Assembly (NCBI RefSeq): GCF_036373705.1
Contig: NC_089852.1
Span: 1,810,300 to 1,874,299, forward strand
Length of the DNA stretch: 64,000 nucleotides
DNA from: Amia ocellicauda
Taxonomy: Eukaryota; Chordata; Actinopteri; Amiiformes; Amiidae
Reading direction: 5' to 3'
In this document: positions 23,051 through 34,260 of the stretch, one piece after another
How the letters are laid out: each line of letters begins with the position of its first letter
Position numbering within the stretch: position 1 is the stretch's first letter
Notes under the pieces: model-generated
What the model saw: the letters and a program-made list of their open reading frames with translations, nothing else
Databases searched by the model: none
Told to the model about the DNA's origin: nothing
Position numbers and translations under genes: made by a program

Positions 23051-25675
23051 CACAACTCTGCCGCTCAGGTCGAGTGCTGGAAAACAGGGTGATGGGGAGC
23101 AAGGCAACATCAACATCATTTCACAGACTTTCACAGGCATATTTACACAAACTATATTTGGATAATAGTCCTGTATGCGCACTGTGTTGTGGGCCAGAAT
23201 GCTCAGGATCCCTCTCTCTCTCTCTCTCGCTCTCCCTCTGCCTCGTTTCTCTTGGCAGCACAACCCCACCCCCCACCACCCGAGACTCTCCAGCGTTGCC
23301 CCACTTTATTTATTTATTTATATTTATTTTTAAGCTCCATTTGTATCAGTGGATTGAGAGCCCTGCCCCTGGGCCCAGCAGAGCACAGCCACAGAAAAAC
23401 ACACACAGTTTACAGTTATATATCAGCTGTCTGTGTATACTTCGGGGTGTGTGTGCGGAGGGTGCTGTGTGCAGTATGTTTGTGTGCAGTGCTGTGTGTG
23501 TGAGAGTGTGTGTTTGTGATTGTGACTGCAGTTAGTCAGTGTGTGTGCAGTGAGTGCTGTGTGTGTGTCAGTGTGTGTTAGGGTGTTGTGTGTGAGAGTG
23601 CTGTGTGTGTGTGTGAGAGTGTTGTGCGCTAGCCGCCAGTGGATCATGCTAGTGACTAAGTGTGTTGTGTTTAATTGGGCTCTTTACACTCATCTGCGCA
23701 GCCCGGCCAGCAGCCAAGAGGATCTCTGTTCGACCAATGAAGTCTCTCCTGCTCCCGGCCTGTGATATTACCAGCCTTTTTTCATTCTCTCCCTCTCTCT
23801 TACTTCTCTCATATTATCTCTCTCTCTCCGTTGAGTTGCGCTGTGTTGCCATCGACCCTGGCTGCTGTATAATGATGTAACAAATCGATGCCGAGCCGTT
23901 AATAATAATTGCCACAGAAGAATCAACTGGGACAGAGACAGCAGCCCGGGGGGAGGGGGTCACAGCTCAGTGTGCGATTGCACGGGCATATTGCTGCGCT
24001 GTGAGTGTGTGTAGCGAGACACTGCGAGCCAGATCACCACTAACAAAAGGAGGGATGGGGGCGGAGGAGTGCACGGATGGAGGGGATGGGTGGAGAGTCC
24101 CTGTAAATGGCTTCAGGGGATGAAAGTGTAATTTTCCTCCCTATCTCTCACTCTCCATATTTCCTCCTTCCTTTCTCACACCTTTTTTGTCCTCTCTCTC
24201 TCTCTCCCTCCCTCCAGGACCTCTCCTGCTCCCTCTTTGCCGAACCCATCTCTCTTGCTCCCTCCAACTCCTCCTGTCCATCTGCCACAGCTCCCTCTCT
24301 CCTTTTCCTCTCACACCTTTCTTAAGGAGATCTGTAGTCTCTCCTTCCCTCCCTCCCTCTTTGCCTTCTCTCTCTCTCTCTCTCTTCCTCCCTGTCCCCT
24401 CTCCCCTCTCTCCTCTCACCCACTCCTAGGAAGACCTGCAGTTTCTCACCCCCTCTCCATCCCCCTCTCTCTCCATCCCTCAGTGCCAGAGCTTGGCAGG
24501 GCCAGCGGAGCCCTGGCTCAGAGCGCTGTGTGGCAGAGTGCCAGGCTGTCTGTGGGCAGTGGAGCTGGACGACACTGCCTGGTCGTCTCTGATAAATTTC
24601 ACCGTTGCACCGTGCAGCAGGCAGGAACAGGCAAACCGCAACTGACCAAAGATACACTTCTGCGTGGAGACTTCAGTCATGGCATGCACTGGAGTGATTG
24701 ACAGACAGACAGACAGATTGATGAGATAGGCAGGGGACTCTCCAATAAACTTAAACAAATCAATTCAGTTTTTATTTTATATTTTATTTGTGTGTATCTG
24801 ATTGTAACCCAATATGGTTTTCCCTAATACCTGGCTGGTGATTCATTGGCCGGGGGGTGGGCTGGCGGTTTGTCGACCAGGGAATAGCGGACAAACAACA
24901 GAATCCATTATAGGCATTATAGGAAGGTATACACAAAATCTTAACAAAAGTTACGTGGGCGTACGTAAAGTTCCCTTCTCATTACGTGGGCAGATGTCTG
25001 TGTATGCCCTCGACTACACCACTGCTTATCAATTTATCTATGTCGATGTTTCTGTCTATTTGTTGTTTTGCCCAAAGTACCTGGATAAACAAACACACAA
25101 CAAACACGCACGCACAATAGCAACACACACAAAAGATACACACGCCGCGACACAACCTCTCCCTCTGAGTCGGAGAGGTCCGCGCAGTGGAGATCCGACA
25201 GTGCGATTAATTAAAAGTTTAATTTCTTAGACTAGCTTAAAAAGGATTATTTGGCACAGCTGGAAAACTGCACAGCTGTAGGATTGATACAGTGGAGTCG
25301 AGAGGAGAGGAGAGGAGAAACTGAACCATTGCAGTGTATGTTTGTGTTTTTATTTTATTAGTGTAGTTCGTTGCAGTGTGTGTACGTGTGTTTGTATGTG
25401 TCTCTCTCCTCCCCCCGCCTCCTGCTCAGCCAGCTTCACTCCATTCATAATGCACCGGGTTACACAGGTGTGCAGTGAACAGGTGTGCGCCAGCCTAATT
25501 AATATAGACTGCAGACCTTGTGCTGTCTTCTGTTCTCTCTCAATCTCCCGGAATAGCAGACTGTCTTCAGACTTAAGTCTTCACCAGGTGTCATATTCTC
25601 TCCCCCTCTCCCTCTCTCTCTCTCACTCTCTTATTGTTCATTCTGACTATCACCAACACACTCATCTCTCTTTCT

Positions 25676-25755
25676 CAATTCAGTCCAATTCAAAATGCTT
25701 CAATTCAAAGCTTTTTTGTCACCGGTGTTGCCACAGCGTTGACAGACAGGGCCAG
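25676..25755 (-). repeat. TTTATTGGCA-type repeat fragment with CAATTCAA leader
   Basis: CAATTCAGTCCAATTCAAAATG, then CTTTTTTGTCACCGGTGTTGCCACAG resembles the same fish repeat as in cidec intron 3. A (CT)n tract lies just upstream. Confidence 0.45.
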
Positions 25756-26149
25756 TGCTCAGGAACAGGGCGATGGGGACGGGAAATACATCTCCCTCAC
25801 CCTCTCCCTCCCCTCTCCTCTCCTCTCCGCTCCCTCTCCCTCGGGGTCTGTAGTCATGAATCAGATTGCTGAGTGGTCTGGCCTACATTGGGTTTTCATC
25901 AGACCAGACCCCTGGAGAGATCGCTACCTCACCTCACTACCCGGCCTGCCACCTCTCCTCCCAGAGGGATGTGAAGCCTAGATACCTACCCCCCCACTGC
26001 CTCGCTGTGCTGTGAGTGAGTGTAGCTCTGGGTTTGTCAGTCTTGGTGCAGGTGGGCCCCAGGCAGGACTAGTCAGTGATGTTACTGCGGTTGGCGTTTT
26101 TGTTGGTGATGCTGTTGGGATATTGAGTGACAATATCTTTACTTTTTTG

Positions 26150-26675
26150 CTGTAGTGTGTTGTGGTGTGCTGTTGTGTGCAATGGTGTGTTATGGTGTGG
26201 TGTGCTATGGTGTGTTGTGGTGTACAGTGGTGTGATGTGTTGTGTTGTGTGCTGTGGTGTATAGTAGTATGTTGTGGTGTGTTGTCATGTGCTATGGAGT
26301 GCTGTGGTGTACAGTGGTGTGTTGTGGTGTTTTGTTATGTGCTGTGGTGTTAGGGTGTGTTGTGCTGTATAGTAGTGTGTTGAGGTATGTTATCATGTGC
26401 TGTGGTGTTTTTTTTAATGGTGTGTTTTTTTGTGTTGTGGTGTGTTGTGCGCTGTGGTGTGTTGTGTACAGTGGTGTGCTGTGGTGTGTTATGTGATGGT
26501 GCTGTGGTGTGTTTTTGTGTGGTGTGGTGTATTTTGGTGTGCTGCTGTGTGCTATGGTTTGTTGTGGTGTGCTGTCATGCATTGTTGTGTGTTATGTTGT
26601 GTTATGGTGTGCTATGCGCTGTGGTGTAATGTGGTGTATTGTGGTGTGTAGTGGTGTGCTGTGGTGCGTCTCAGT
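26150..26675. repeat. GT-rich degenerate repeat (TGTGGTGTGCTG-type)
   Basis: About 525 bp made almost only of TGTGGTGTG, TGTGCTATGG and similar words. Cys/Val-rich or His/Thr-rich open frames across it are artefacts of the repeat. Confidence 0.85.
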
Positions 26676-27244
26676 GTTGCAACAGAGATCCAGAGCTCCT
26701 GAAACAGGACCATCGTCACAATCTGGGACACAGGGCAGTGAGGGACTGCAGCTTTATATACTGATTCATTTGATCTATGTATCTGTCTGCGTAGTGGAAT
26801 AACTGCATCTGGCACTTACATATTCTTTATTATTCCTGTGACAGGGAGAGCGGGGCGAAAGACAGGAAGAAAAGAGTGAGTGAGTGAAGGAGAGGAGGAG
26901 AGAAACGAGGGATAAGAGTTAGCGCAAGAGTGCACAATTTTATCTCAGCCCTCCCTCCCTCTCTCCCTGTGGTCGTCAGCAGTGATTGAGATAGACATAT
27001 GGATATTTTCGGGGGTCAGCTGGCATCTTAATGAGTTGCTTCACTTTAATGAGGGAGCTAATTAAGAGGAGAGGGGGAGGAGTGGAGGGGCCACGGCAGC
27101 TAGTTGGGACTGAACTGAGAATTGAACTCACACAGGACTGCGCTGCCAGGACAGAGTGTGGAGAAGCACTGGACAGAGGAACAGGAAGTGACCCGTGACC
27201 CACAGCAGCGCACAGTCATGCAGGACGGACATTAAAAGACAGTG

Positions 27245-28150
27245 ATCTGAATTCTGGGATAGTTAGCAAACTTGTCAAATTTGCAGATGATACTAAAATA
27301 GGCGGCTCAGCAGATACAATCTCGGCAGCACAGGCTATTCAAAGGGATTCAGATAATATTCAGTTGTGGGCGACACCTGGCAGATGAAATTCAATGTGGA
27401 CAAGTGCAAGGTATTACATGTAGGTAACAGAAATGTCCACTATAAGGACACTATGGGAGGAATAGGACTAGATGAAGTAACGCATGAGAAAGACCTAGGA
27501 GTCTATGTGGACTCCTCACTTTCTCCATCCAAGCAATGTGGGGAAGCAATAAAAAAGGCAAACACAATGCTAGGGTATATTGTCAAAAGTGTAGAATTGA
27601 GAACAAGGGCAGTGATGTTCAGACTGTACAATGCACTAGTTAGAGCTCATCTGGATACTGTGGACAGTTCTGGGCTCCACACTTCAAGAAAGATATCGCT
27701 GCTCTAGAGGCAGTTCAGAGGAGAGCAACCAGACTTATTCCAGGTCTGAAGGGAAAGTCCTACTGAGAGACTGAGGAACTGAACCTTTTCACCCTGGAAC
27801 AGAGGAGACTACGTGGGGACTTGATCCAAGTCTTCAAAATCATGAAAGGCATCGACCACATCAAACCAGAGGAGCTTTTCCAGATCAGCAGGGACACTCG
27901 CACCCGGGGACACAAATGGAAATTGGGCTTCAAGGCATTCAAGACAGAAAACAGGAGACACTTCTTCACACAGAGAGTCACAATCTGAACAAACTCCCCA
28001 GCGATGTGGCTGAAGAGACAATTTGGGAACATTCAAAAACAGACTGGATAGGATCCTTGGATCACTTAGTTATTCATGGACACCAAACGAGCACGATGGG
28101 GCGAATGGGCTCCTCTCGAGATTAACTTTTTTATGTTCTTAAGTTCTTAA
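27245..28150 (+). mobile_element. 3' end of a CR1/L2-type LINE (ORF2 C-terminus and tail)
   Basis: Translation shows the end of the reverse transcriptase and the C-terminal region: FADDTKIGGS, then [55 protein letters not shown], and further on LEQRRLRGDLIQVFKIMKG, TRTRGHKWKLG and FFTQRV. Blocks fall in more than one frame with stops, and the 5' half is absent (typical 5' truncation), so it is inactive. The end carries repeated TTCTTAAG words, as expected for a CR1/L2-type tail. CR1 versus L2 cannot be settled by eye. Confidence 0.85.
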
Positions 28151-28546
28151 GTCTTCACTCTCTAAGTCTGAAAAGAGCACACCCATTCTCCCTCCCCCAT
28201 CTCTCTCGCTATCTCCGTCTTGCCTTCCATCTCTCCCTCTCTCATTTTTCCTCCTTTTTCCCCTCTCCCTATCCCCCGTCTCTCACTCCAATTCTCCTTC
28301 TTTTTGTTTCATTCGTTCCCCTTAACTCTCCCTACCTAGCCACCTTTATCCCTCTCTCTCTCTCTCTCTCTCTCTCTGCCCCCAGGGGGGTCTCAGTAAG
28401 AGGACACTGATCTAACGGAACTTCAAGTAACCGCTTCAAAGCATCCTCACCCAGGGTTCTGGTAACCATGGCGATCAGAACATTGACTCCCTGTCAATCA
28501 CCTTCTTCAAAAGGTGTCTGTGGTCAACAGCTGCCACAGAGAACCG

Positions 28547-28582
<36 letters not shown>

Positions 28583-29995
28583 TGCAGCCAGTCCCCCCTT
28601 TCCAATTGCTCTCCCTCTTACTCTGTAATGTGACAAACACACACTCACACCAACACACACAAGTCTAGGCCTGCCTCCACACACACACACACATGCACAT
28701 AGCATGAGATGCACAATATGCACATGTTCTGATTGTGTAAAATCTGTAGCTGTGTGCTGTGCAGTAGGGGTTGTATCTAAGTAGTACCTTCTGTCGTCTG
28801 TACTCAGGGTGTAGTGTCTGACGAGCTGCTTTGCTCCTGTGTGTAAGTCTGTACTCTGGGTGCAGGTCAGGGAAAGAGTGACAGAGAGAAAAGTAGCCTT
28901 GGAAGAAGAGAGGAGAAAAGCTTGGGGAATGGAGAGAGAGAAGGAGGGACAGCCGTGCTGTGGGGGGGTTAGAACACGAATGTTTGTGGTGCGATCCAGA
29001 GCAGGGAAGCGATACAATTAAGTAATTAAAGGGTCAATTAAGCATTTTACATTGGCCCAGTGCAGTGGGGGGGGGGTGTGGGGCTGTAGAGTGCAGTGCG
29101 TCTCAGTCCTGCCTCCCCCCCCAGCTGAGCGCTCAAACACGCAACCTGCAGCTCTTCAATTGGACCAATTGCTTTGCCTAATTGGACGTTTTAATAGTGC
29201 TGAAGAAGTGTCAGTGGCTCCTGGTGAGCTGAGGATTTTCAGCGCTTTGAAATCTGCAGCAGGTTCTCAAATGATGATAAAAACAGTCTGTGTGGGGGGG
29301 GGAAGACCAAGATAGAAACAATCAGTGGAATTAATGGATCAATCGGGAGATCTGCCGGAACGCAACCCCTGGGGAGGACGAGCCCTATGAGGAGCCGGAG
29401 CGCGGGGTGGCAGCGTGGCGGTGGAGTGGTGCTCTGGGGCAGCACTGGTGTGGTCTGTGCACTGGTGTATGCGTGCGAGTGTGTGTGTGTCAGAGGCTGG
29501 TCAGTGTTATTGTTTTGCCAGCCAACACTACACACAGCCCTCCACAGCGGACACACTTCACTGAAGGTCAGACTCCTCTCTCTCTCTCTGACACTCTGTG
29601 CTCATTCATATTTAAAATGAAAGAAAAGTGGAAAAGCGCCTCGGAGAGTAAAGGAAAGGAGGAGAGAGAGAGAGGTAAAACTGTCATCAGCAGTGGAAGT
29701 GGCATCAGTAGCAGGAACTGCTGCAGTAGTTACAGTAATTGCTCATTCTCAGCACAGTCAAGTCTTCAACAGAGGCCGATCGAGACCAGCTGCACACGTT
29801 TCATCCTGATCTCTATGCACGCATGTATGTATTTATTATTGTGTTGTGTCATACTGTGATGTGTGTCGTATGGGACGCAGTGGCACTGCAGTCCTGTGGG
29901 GTGGTGTTGTGTTGTGCTGTGCAGTTTTGAGGAGTTCTGTGCTGTGTTGGGCTTCTCTAAAGACAGGGTGGGGTTGAATTGATCTCATTGATCCC

Positions 29996-30002
<7 letters not shown>

Positions 30003-30045
<43 letters not shown>
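30003..30045. repeat. (AC)n microsatellite
   Basis: Uninterrupted AC dinucleotide run of about 43 bp. Confidence 0.9.
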
Positions 30046-30046
<1 letters not shown>

Positions 30047-30613
30047 AGTGTCCCCCCCCCTCAGGCTCTCAGTGTCCTGGCAGCCCAGTGGAGCTGTGCT
30101 AAAACAGGAACTATCGACCCCCCCATTGCAGCACAGAGAGCTGTCACCGGCTGAACACACAGCCCTGGGGTTAGAGCTGCGGATGGTATGGAGAGATGGA
30201 ACGGGAGATATATTTACGTTTATGTTTGTGTATGTAAGTGTATTTATTTGTTTGCACCCCAAAGACATTCTTATGCAAACGCCAGGCAGAGCCACAGACA
30301 GCTCTGACCAGAGGAGCAAAAGACAGGTCACAAATGGGAGGCGTCTCTTGGACTGTCCCATTTGGTTGCATTGCTACTGTTGAGCCTGATGTCCAGCTGT
30401 GACCCGGGGGACACGAGGGTGTCCGTCTGTCCGTCTCTCTGCCTCAGCAACAGGGCTGTCAAACTTGATCCACACTCCCACAACCCTGTGTTCAAGAGTA
30501 TCAACTGTGTGTGTGTGTGAGAAAGCACATGAGTGCCACTGTATGTGTTCACCTGGACCTGTGTGAATGCGTGTTTGTGTGTCCATGGGATGGCTTGTGT
30601 GTGACACTTGTGC

Positions 30614-30616
<3 letters not shown>

Positions 30617-30682
<66 letters not shown>
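30617..30682. repeat. Long (TG)n microsatellite
   Basis: Uninterrupted TG run of about 65 bp, the longest GT tract in the window, in the proposed leader intron. Able to adopt Z-DNA. Confidence 0.9.
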
Positions 30683-30683
<1 letters not shown>

Positions 30684-31200
30684 AAGGACACTGCAGAGGT
30701 GTGGAGCAGCTCAGAGTCCTCTCTCTCTCTCCCTGCTCCCTCCCTCCTCTCTGGATGGAGTGATTAATGCGCAGCGCAGGAGGAGAGATGCTGATGAACA
30801 GCCGCCTGTCTCTCCCTGGCACTCTGCGCTTTCTCATCTTCCGCATCCCACCATCCTTCCATCCCTCCATCCGTGTCAGGTAGCTTTCAGGCTCTCACTC
30901 TCCGTCTGTCTCTCTCTCCCAGTCTTCTTTCTTCTCTTTCTCTCTCTCTTTCTGAATTTTGTTCAGTTTGACTGTTCTGACCCGACCTCTCAGATGATCT
31001 AAGTATCGATGCAACATATAGATGTTTCAACACTTACATAAAATCCAGTTCTTCACACAACTAAACCAGGTTAAGATAATTAGATCAGGAACAATAATAA
31101 CAGGCAACAGTTCATAATCTCTTTAATCATAATACAATGATAATATAACCTGAAAATCTGAATCATAATCTCCCTAAAACAAACGCACACACTTTCACAG

Positions 31201-31203
<3 letters not shown>

Positions 31204-31243
<40 letters not shown>
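31204..31243. repeat. (CA)n microsatellite
   Basis: Uninterrupted CA run of about 40 bp. Confidence 0.9.
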
Positions 31244-31248
<5 letters not shown>

Positions 31249-31974
31249 CAGGCTGATAGAAAATGTAAAAAATAAATCCTTTTTTAAAATAAATATTTAA
31301 AAAGCAGCCGAAAAACTGTGATTGGCTGGGCGCGCAGTGGGAGTGGGAGGGGGGCACGGGGGGCAGAGTTACAGCGCAGAGTGACTGGTGAGTTCGACTG
31401 CTGAGGAGTCAGGAGAGAGTTGCATAACATGAGAGAGAGAGAGAGAGAGAGAGAGGAGGAGGGAGAGAGTCGGAGAAGAAGAGATGGAGAGAAGGAGTGG
31501 GAGTGGGAGTGGGTGGCTGGGCTATGTGTGTGTCTGTCTGTGTGTGTGCGTCTGAGAGAGAATGTGTTAATGTCTGTGTGTGAGTGTGAGAGAGAGAGTG
31601 AGAGACTGTGTGTGATCTGCGCTGTGCTGTTGCTGTGACACTTTTTTCTGCACTTTACTGCACTATAATGTGTTGTAGTGCCCCTCACTGTATTGTGCAT
31701 GCATGTACAGCACTGTAGCACAATGTACAGGTATTGTCCTGCACTGCACAGCACTGTTATGTGCTGTACCACACTTTACTGCACTGTATATGAACTGTAA
31801 TGCACTCTGCTCCCGGAGTACCTGTCTGTGTTGACTTTGACTCTGCAGTAGTTTTGCAGCCCAGTCTGCAAACACAAGTAGTCCTGTGAGCACAGGCCCC
31901 TGCACAGGTATGGCGCAGTACAACAGAGTACTGTGCAGCATGACACTGTCACTAGAAGGAAAAACTCAGCTGGT

Positions 31975-32680
31975 GGGGTGCAGTATGTGTCTGGTTGGGT
32001 GCAGTGTGTGTCTGTGGGGTGCAGTGTGTGTCTGTGGGGTGCAGTGTGTATCTGTGGGGTGCAGTGTGTCTGTGTGTCTGTGGGGTGCATTGTGTCTGTG
32101 GGGTGCATTGTGTCTGTGGGGTGCAGTGTGTCTGTGGGGTGCAGTGTGTCTGGTGGGTGCAGTGTGTATCTGTGGGGTGCAGTGTGTCTGTGTGTCTGTA
32201 GGGTGCATTGTGTCTGTGGGGTGCAGTGTGTGTCTGTGGGGTGCAGTGTGTGTCTGTGGGGTGCAGTGTGTCTGTGTGTCTGTAGGGTGCATTGTGTCTG
32301 TGGGGTGCAGTGTGTCTGGTGGGTGCAGTGTGTCTGTGTGTCTGTAGGGTGCATTGTGTCTGTGGGGTGCAGTGTGTCTGTGTGTCTGGTGGGTGCAGGT
32401 GTGTCTGTGGGGTGCAGGTGTGTCTGTGGGGTGCAGTGTGTATCTGTGGGGTGCAGTGTGTCTGTGTGTCTGTAGGGTGCATTGTGTCTGTGGGGTGCAG
32501 TGTGTATCTGTGGGGTGCAGTGTGTCTGTGTGTCTGTGGGGTGCATTGTGTCTGTGGGGTGCAGTGTGTCTGTGTGTCTGGTGGGTGCAGTGTGTGTCTG
32601 TGGGGTGCAGTGTGCGTCTGTGGGGTATAGTGTGTCTGTATCTGTGGGTTATAGTGTGTCTGTCTGGTGGGTGCAGATGC
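31975..32680. repeat. GTGTCTGTGGGGTGCA minisatellite
   Basis: About 700 bp of units near 18-22 bp with core GTCTGTGGGGTGCA, plus variants carrying an extra TGTGTCT or a TGGTGGGTGCA form. All frames stay open for long distances on both strands (Cys/Val-Gly-rich on +, TDTQTHCTPQ-like on -), which reflects the repeat and not a gene. Confidence 0.92.
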
Positions 32681-33959
32681 CTCACAGTGGCAGCTCAGCT
32701 GGGTTTGGTACCACTCTGTCTCCCTGGGGGCAGATCTGAGCCGGGCAGATGGCAGCCGCACCAGCCCCCTGCAGCAGCCTGGTTACCACGCCTCTGGGAC
32801 ACGGGACAGCCGTGCTCCGGTGTTTACTTATGTGTTATTCCTGTTCACAGATGTGCGTCTCACTGGGTTTAAGATTCATTTCCTCTTCTCTTTTTCCCGG
32901 CGGTGTGGAACAGCTGCAGTGTTGTGCTGTAACAAGCCTCAGTCACGACTGTGAGAGAGTTTGTTCTCCTGATGTTTCCTGGCTCTTGGTGTTGAGTTGT
33001 ATGAACTCGGCACAGAGGGAGGGATAGAGAGACACGCTTTGCTCTTGCTCTGCTGGGGGTTTGATGTGAGTGTATTGTGACCCTGGTTACTTCACGCCTG
33101 GACTGGGCTCGGGAGAAAACAGTGAGCATTTGAATATCAATTTATTGCACAATCTCATCTGCATATTACTCTGTTGTTATAGCATTGTTATCTTTGTGCT
33201 CCGGCTCGTTGGCACAGGGTTCAGGACATGTTGTTGTTTTGAACGGTTTTTGTCTTTGTTTTCCCTGCGGCTTCTCCTGCTAATATTTCTGCCTGTTTGG
33301 CTTCTGTCTTTGTCCTTATTTATAATTTCTATCTGTGTGGTTTTCTGTTTTTACTCCACCTGGCGCCCAATTATTGTGGAGACATGACAGTGTCCCTGTG
33401 TGTGTGTGTATGTGTATTTTTGTGAGGCGGAGAGAGGCTGTGTGTGTGTTTGTACGAGATAAAGGAGAGAGCATGTTTGTGACCCATTTGTGAGTAATGG
33501 GGCCCATCAGCTTAATTAGTTAATTGGCTGGGGGTGTGCTCACCCTGCAGTGTAGCCCTGTACTGGTGCTACAGTATTTATTCCCTGGGTGGTGGGGCAG
33601 GCTGCTCTGGGAATGCTGGCTCTTTGGTGCCACATGAGCCCATAATTACTTAATTAAACCCGTAAAATAAAGACAAATATTCTGTTTAATTAAACTCCTG
33701 CGCGAGTTCTCGGGTCAGAGGATGTTGCAGATCTGAAGTGATCTATGAGACACTGCAGTTCATTCAGTCTCCCACTGAGTCGGAGCTGGAGACCATTAAC
33801 CAAAAAAACAATGTCTAATTAGCAAATATTTAGATCAATTAATAAAGACCTCAGCTGAAGGGGGGGTGGGCAGAAGAGTGTCGGGTTGAGATACAAAGTA
33901 GCTGACCTCTCTCCCCCTCTCCCTTTCTCTCTCTCTCTTCCCCCCACCCCCACCCCCTG

Positions 33960-33973
33960 TATTTTTCCTACAG
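33960..33973 (+). promoter_or_regulatory. Splice acceptor before the gpr22-type coding exon
   Basis: A long pyrimidine tract (about 33906-33970) ends in TTTTTCCTACAG, a near-ideal acceptor, 287 bp before the ATG. The exon would start at 33974 and carry leader plus the whole coding sequence. Confidence 0.65.
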
Positions 33974-34260
33974 GAGAAATAACTGAGAGACAAAAGGAGA
34001 CACAGCCAGCCAGCCAGACAGACAGACAGGCAGGCAGACAGACAGACAGACAGACGCGTGACGCATCGCTGACACACAGGAAGAGGGATTTTTGGGGGCG
34101 GGGGGGTGTCGGGGTCATCTCCACGGCACCAACAGCGACGGAGGAGGTGTTGGGGGGGGAGCGCAGCGGTGAGAGGGACCGAGAGGTGGGGGGGTGGGGG
34201 GGTGCTGGGTGGGAGCGTAGTTACTGTTGCTATGCGTGAGGGGACGGGGGTCAGCCAGCC

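Larger units (their letters stand above)
21308..33973. other. Long repeat-rich noncoding stretch, possible gpr22-type leader intron
   Basis: Apart from the repeats and LINE piece listed separately, the sequence is ordinary or simple-sequence DNA. Clusters of TAATTA/CAATTA motifs occur at about 29015-29200 and 33500-33850 and could be homeodomain-type binding sites. No further exon could be supported. Confidence 0.4.

Noticed and set aside
26162-26802. Cys/Val-rich + frames resembling a cysteine-rich protein
   Set aside because: Pure GT-rich repeat translation.
28475-29017. 180-codon minus-strand frame
   Set aside because: Runs through GA and CA microsatellites, Ser/Leu/Val-rich, without homologue or splice context.
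30374-30870. His/Thr-rich minus frames of 105-180 codons
   Set aside because: Produced by the (TG)n tract and flanks; no domain.
31776-32761. Long open frames on both strands (up to 269 codons), Thr/His/Pro- or Cys/Val/Gly-rich
   Set aside because: They are translations of the GTGTCTGTGGGGTGCA minisatellite, whose unit has no stop in several frames.
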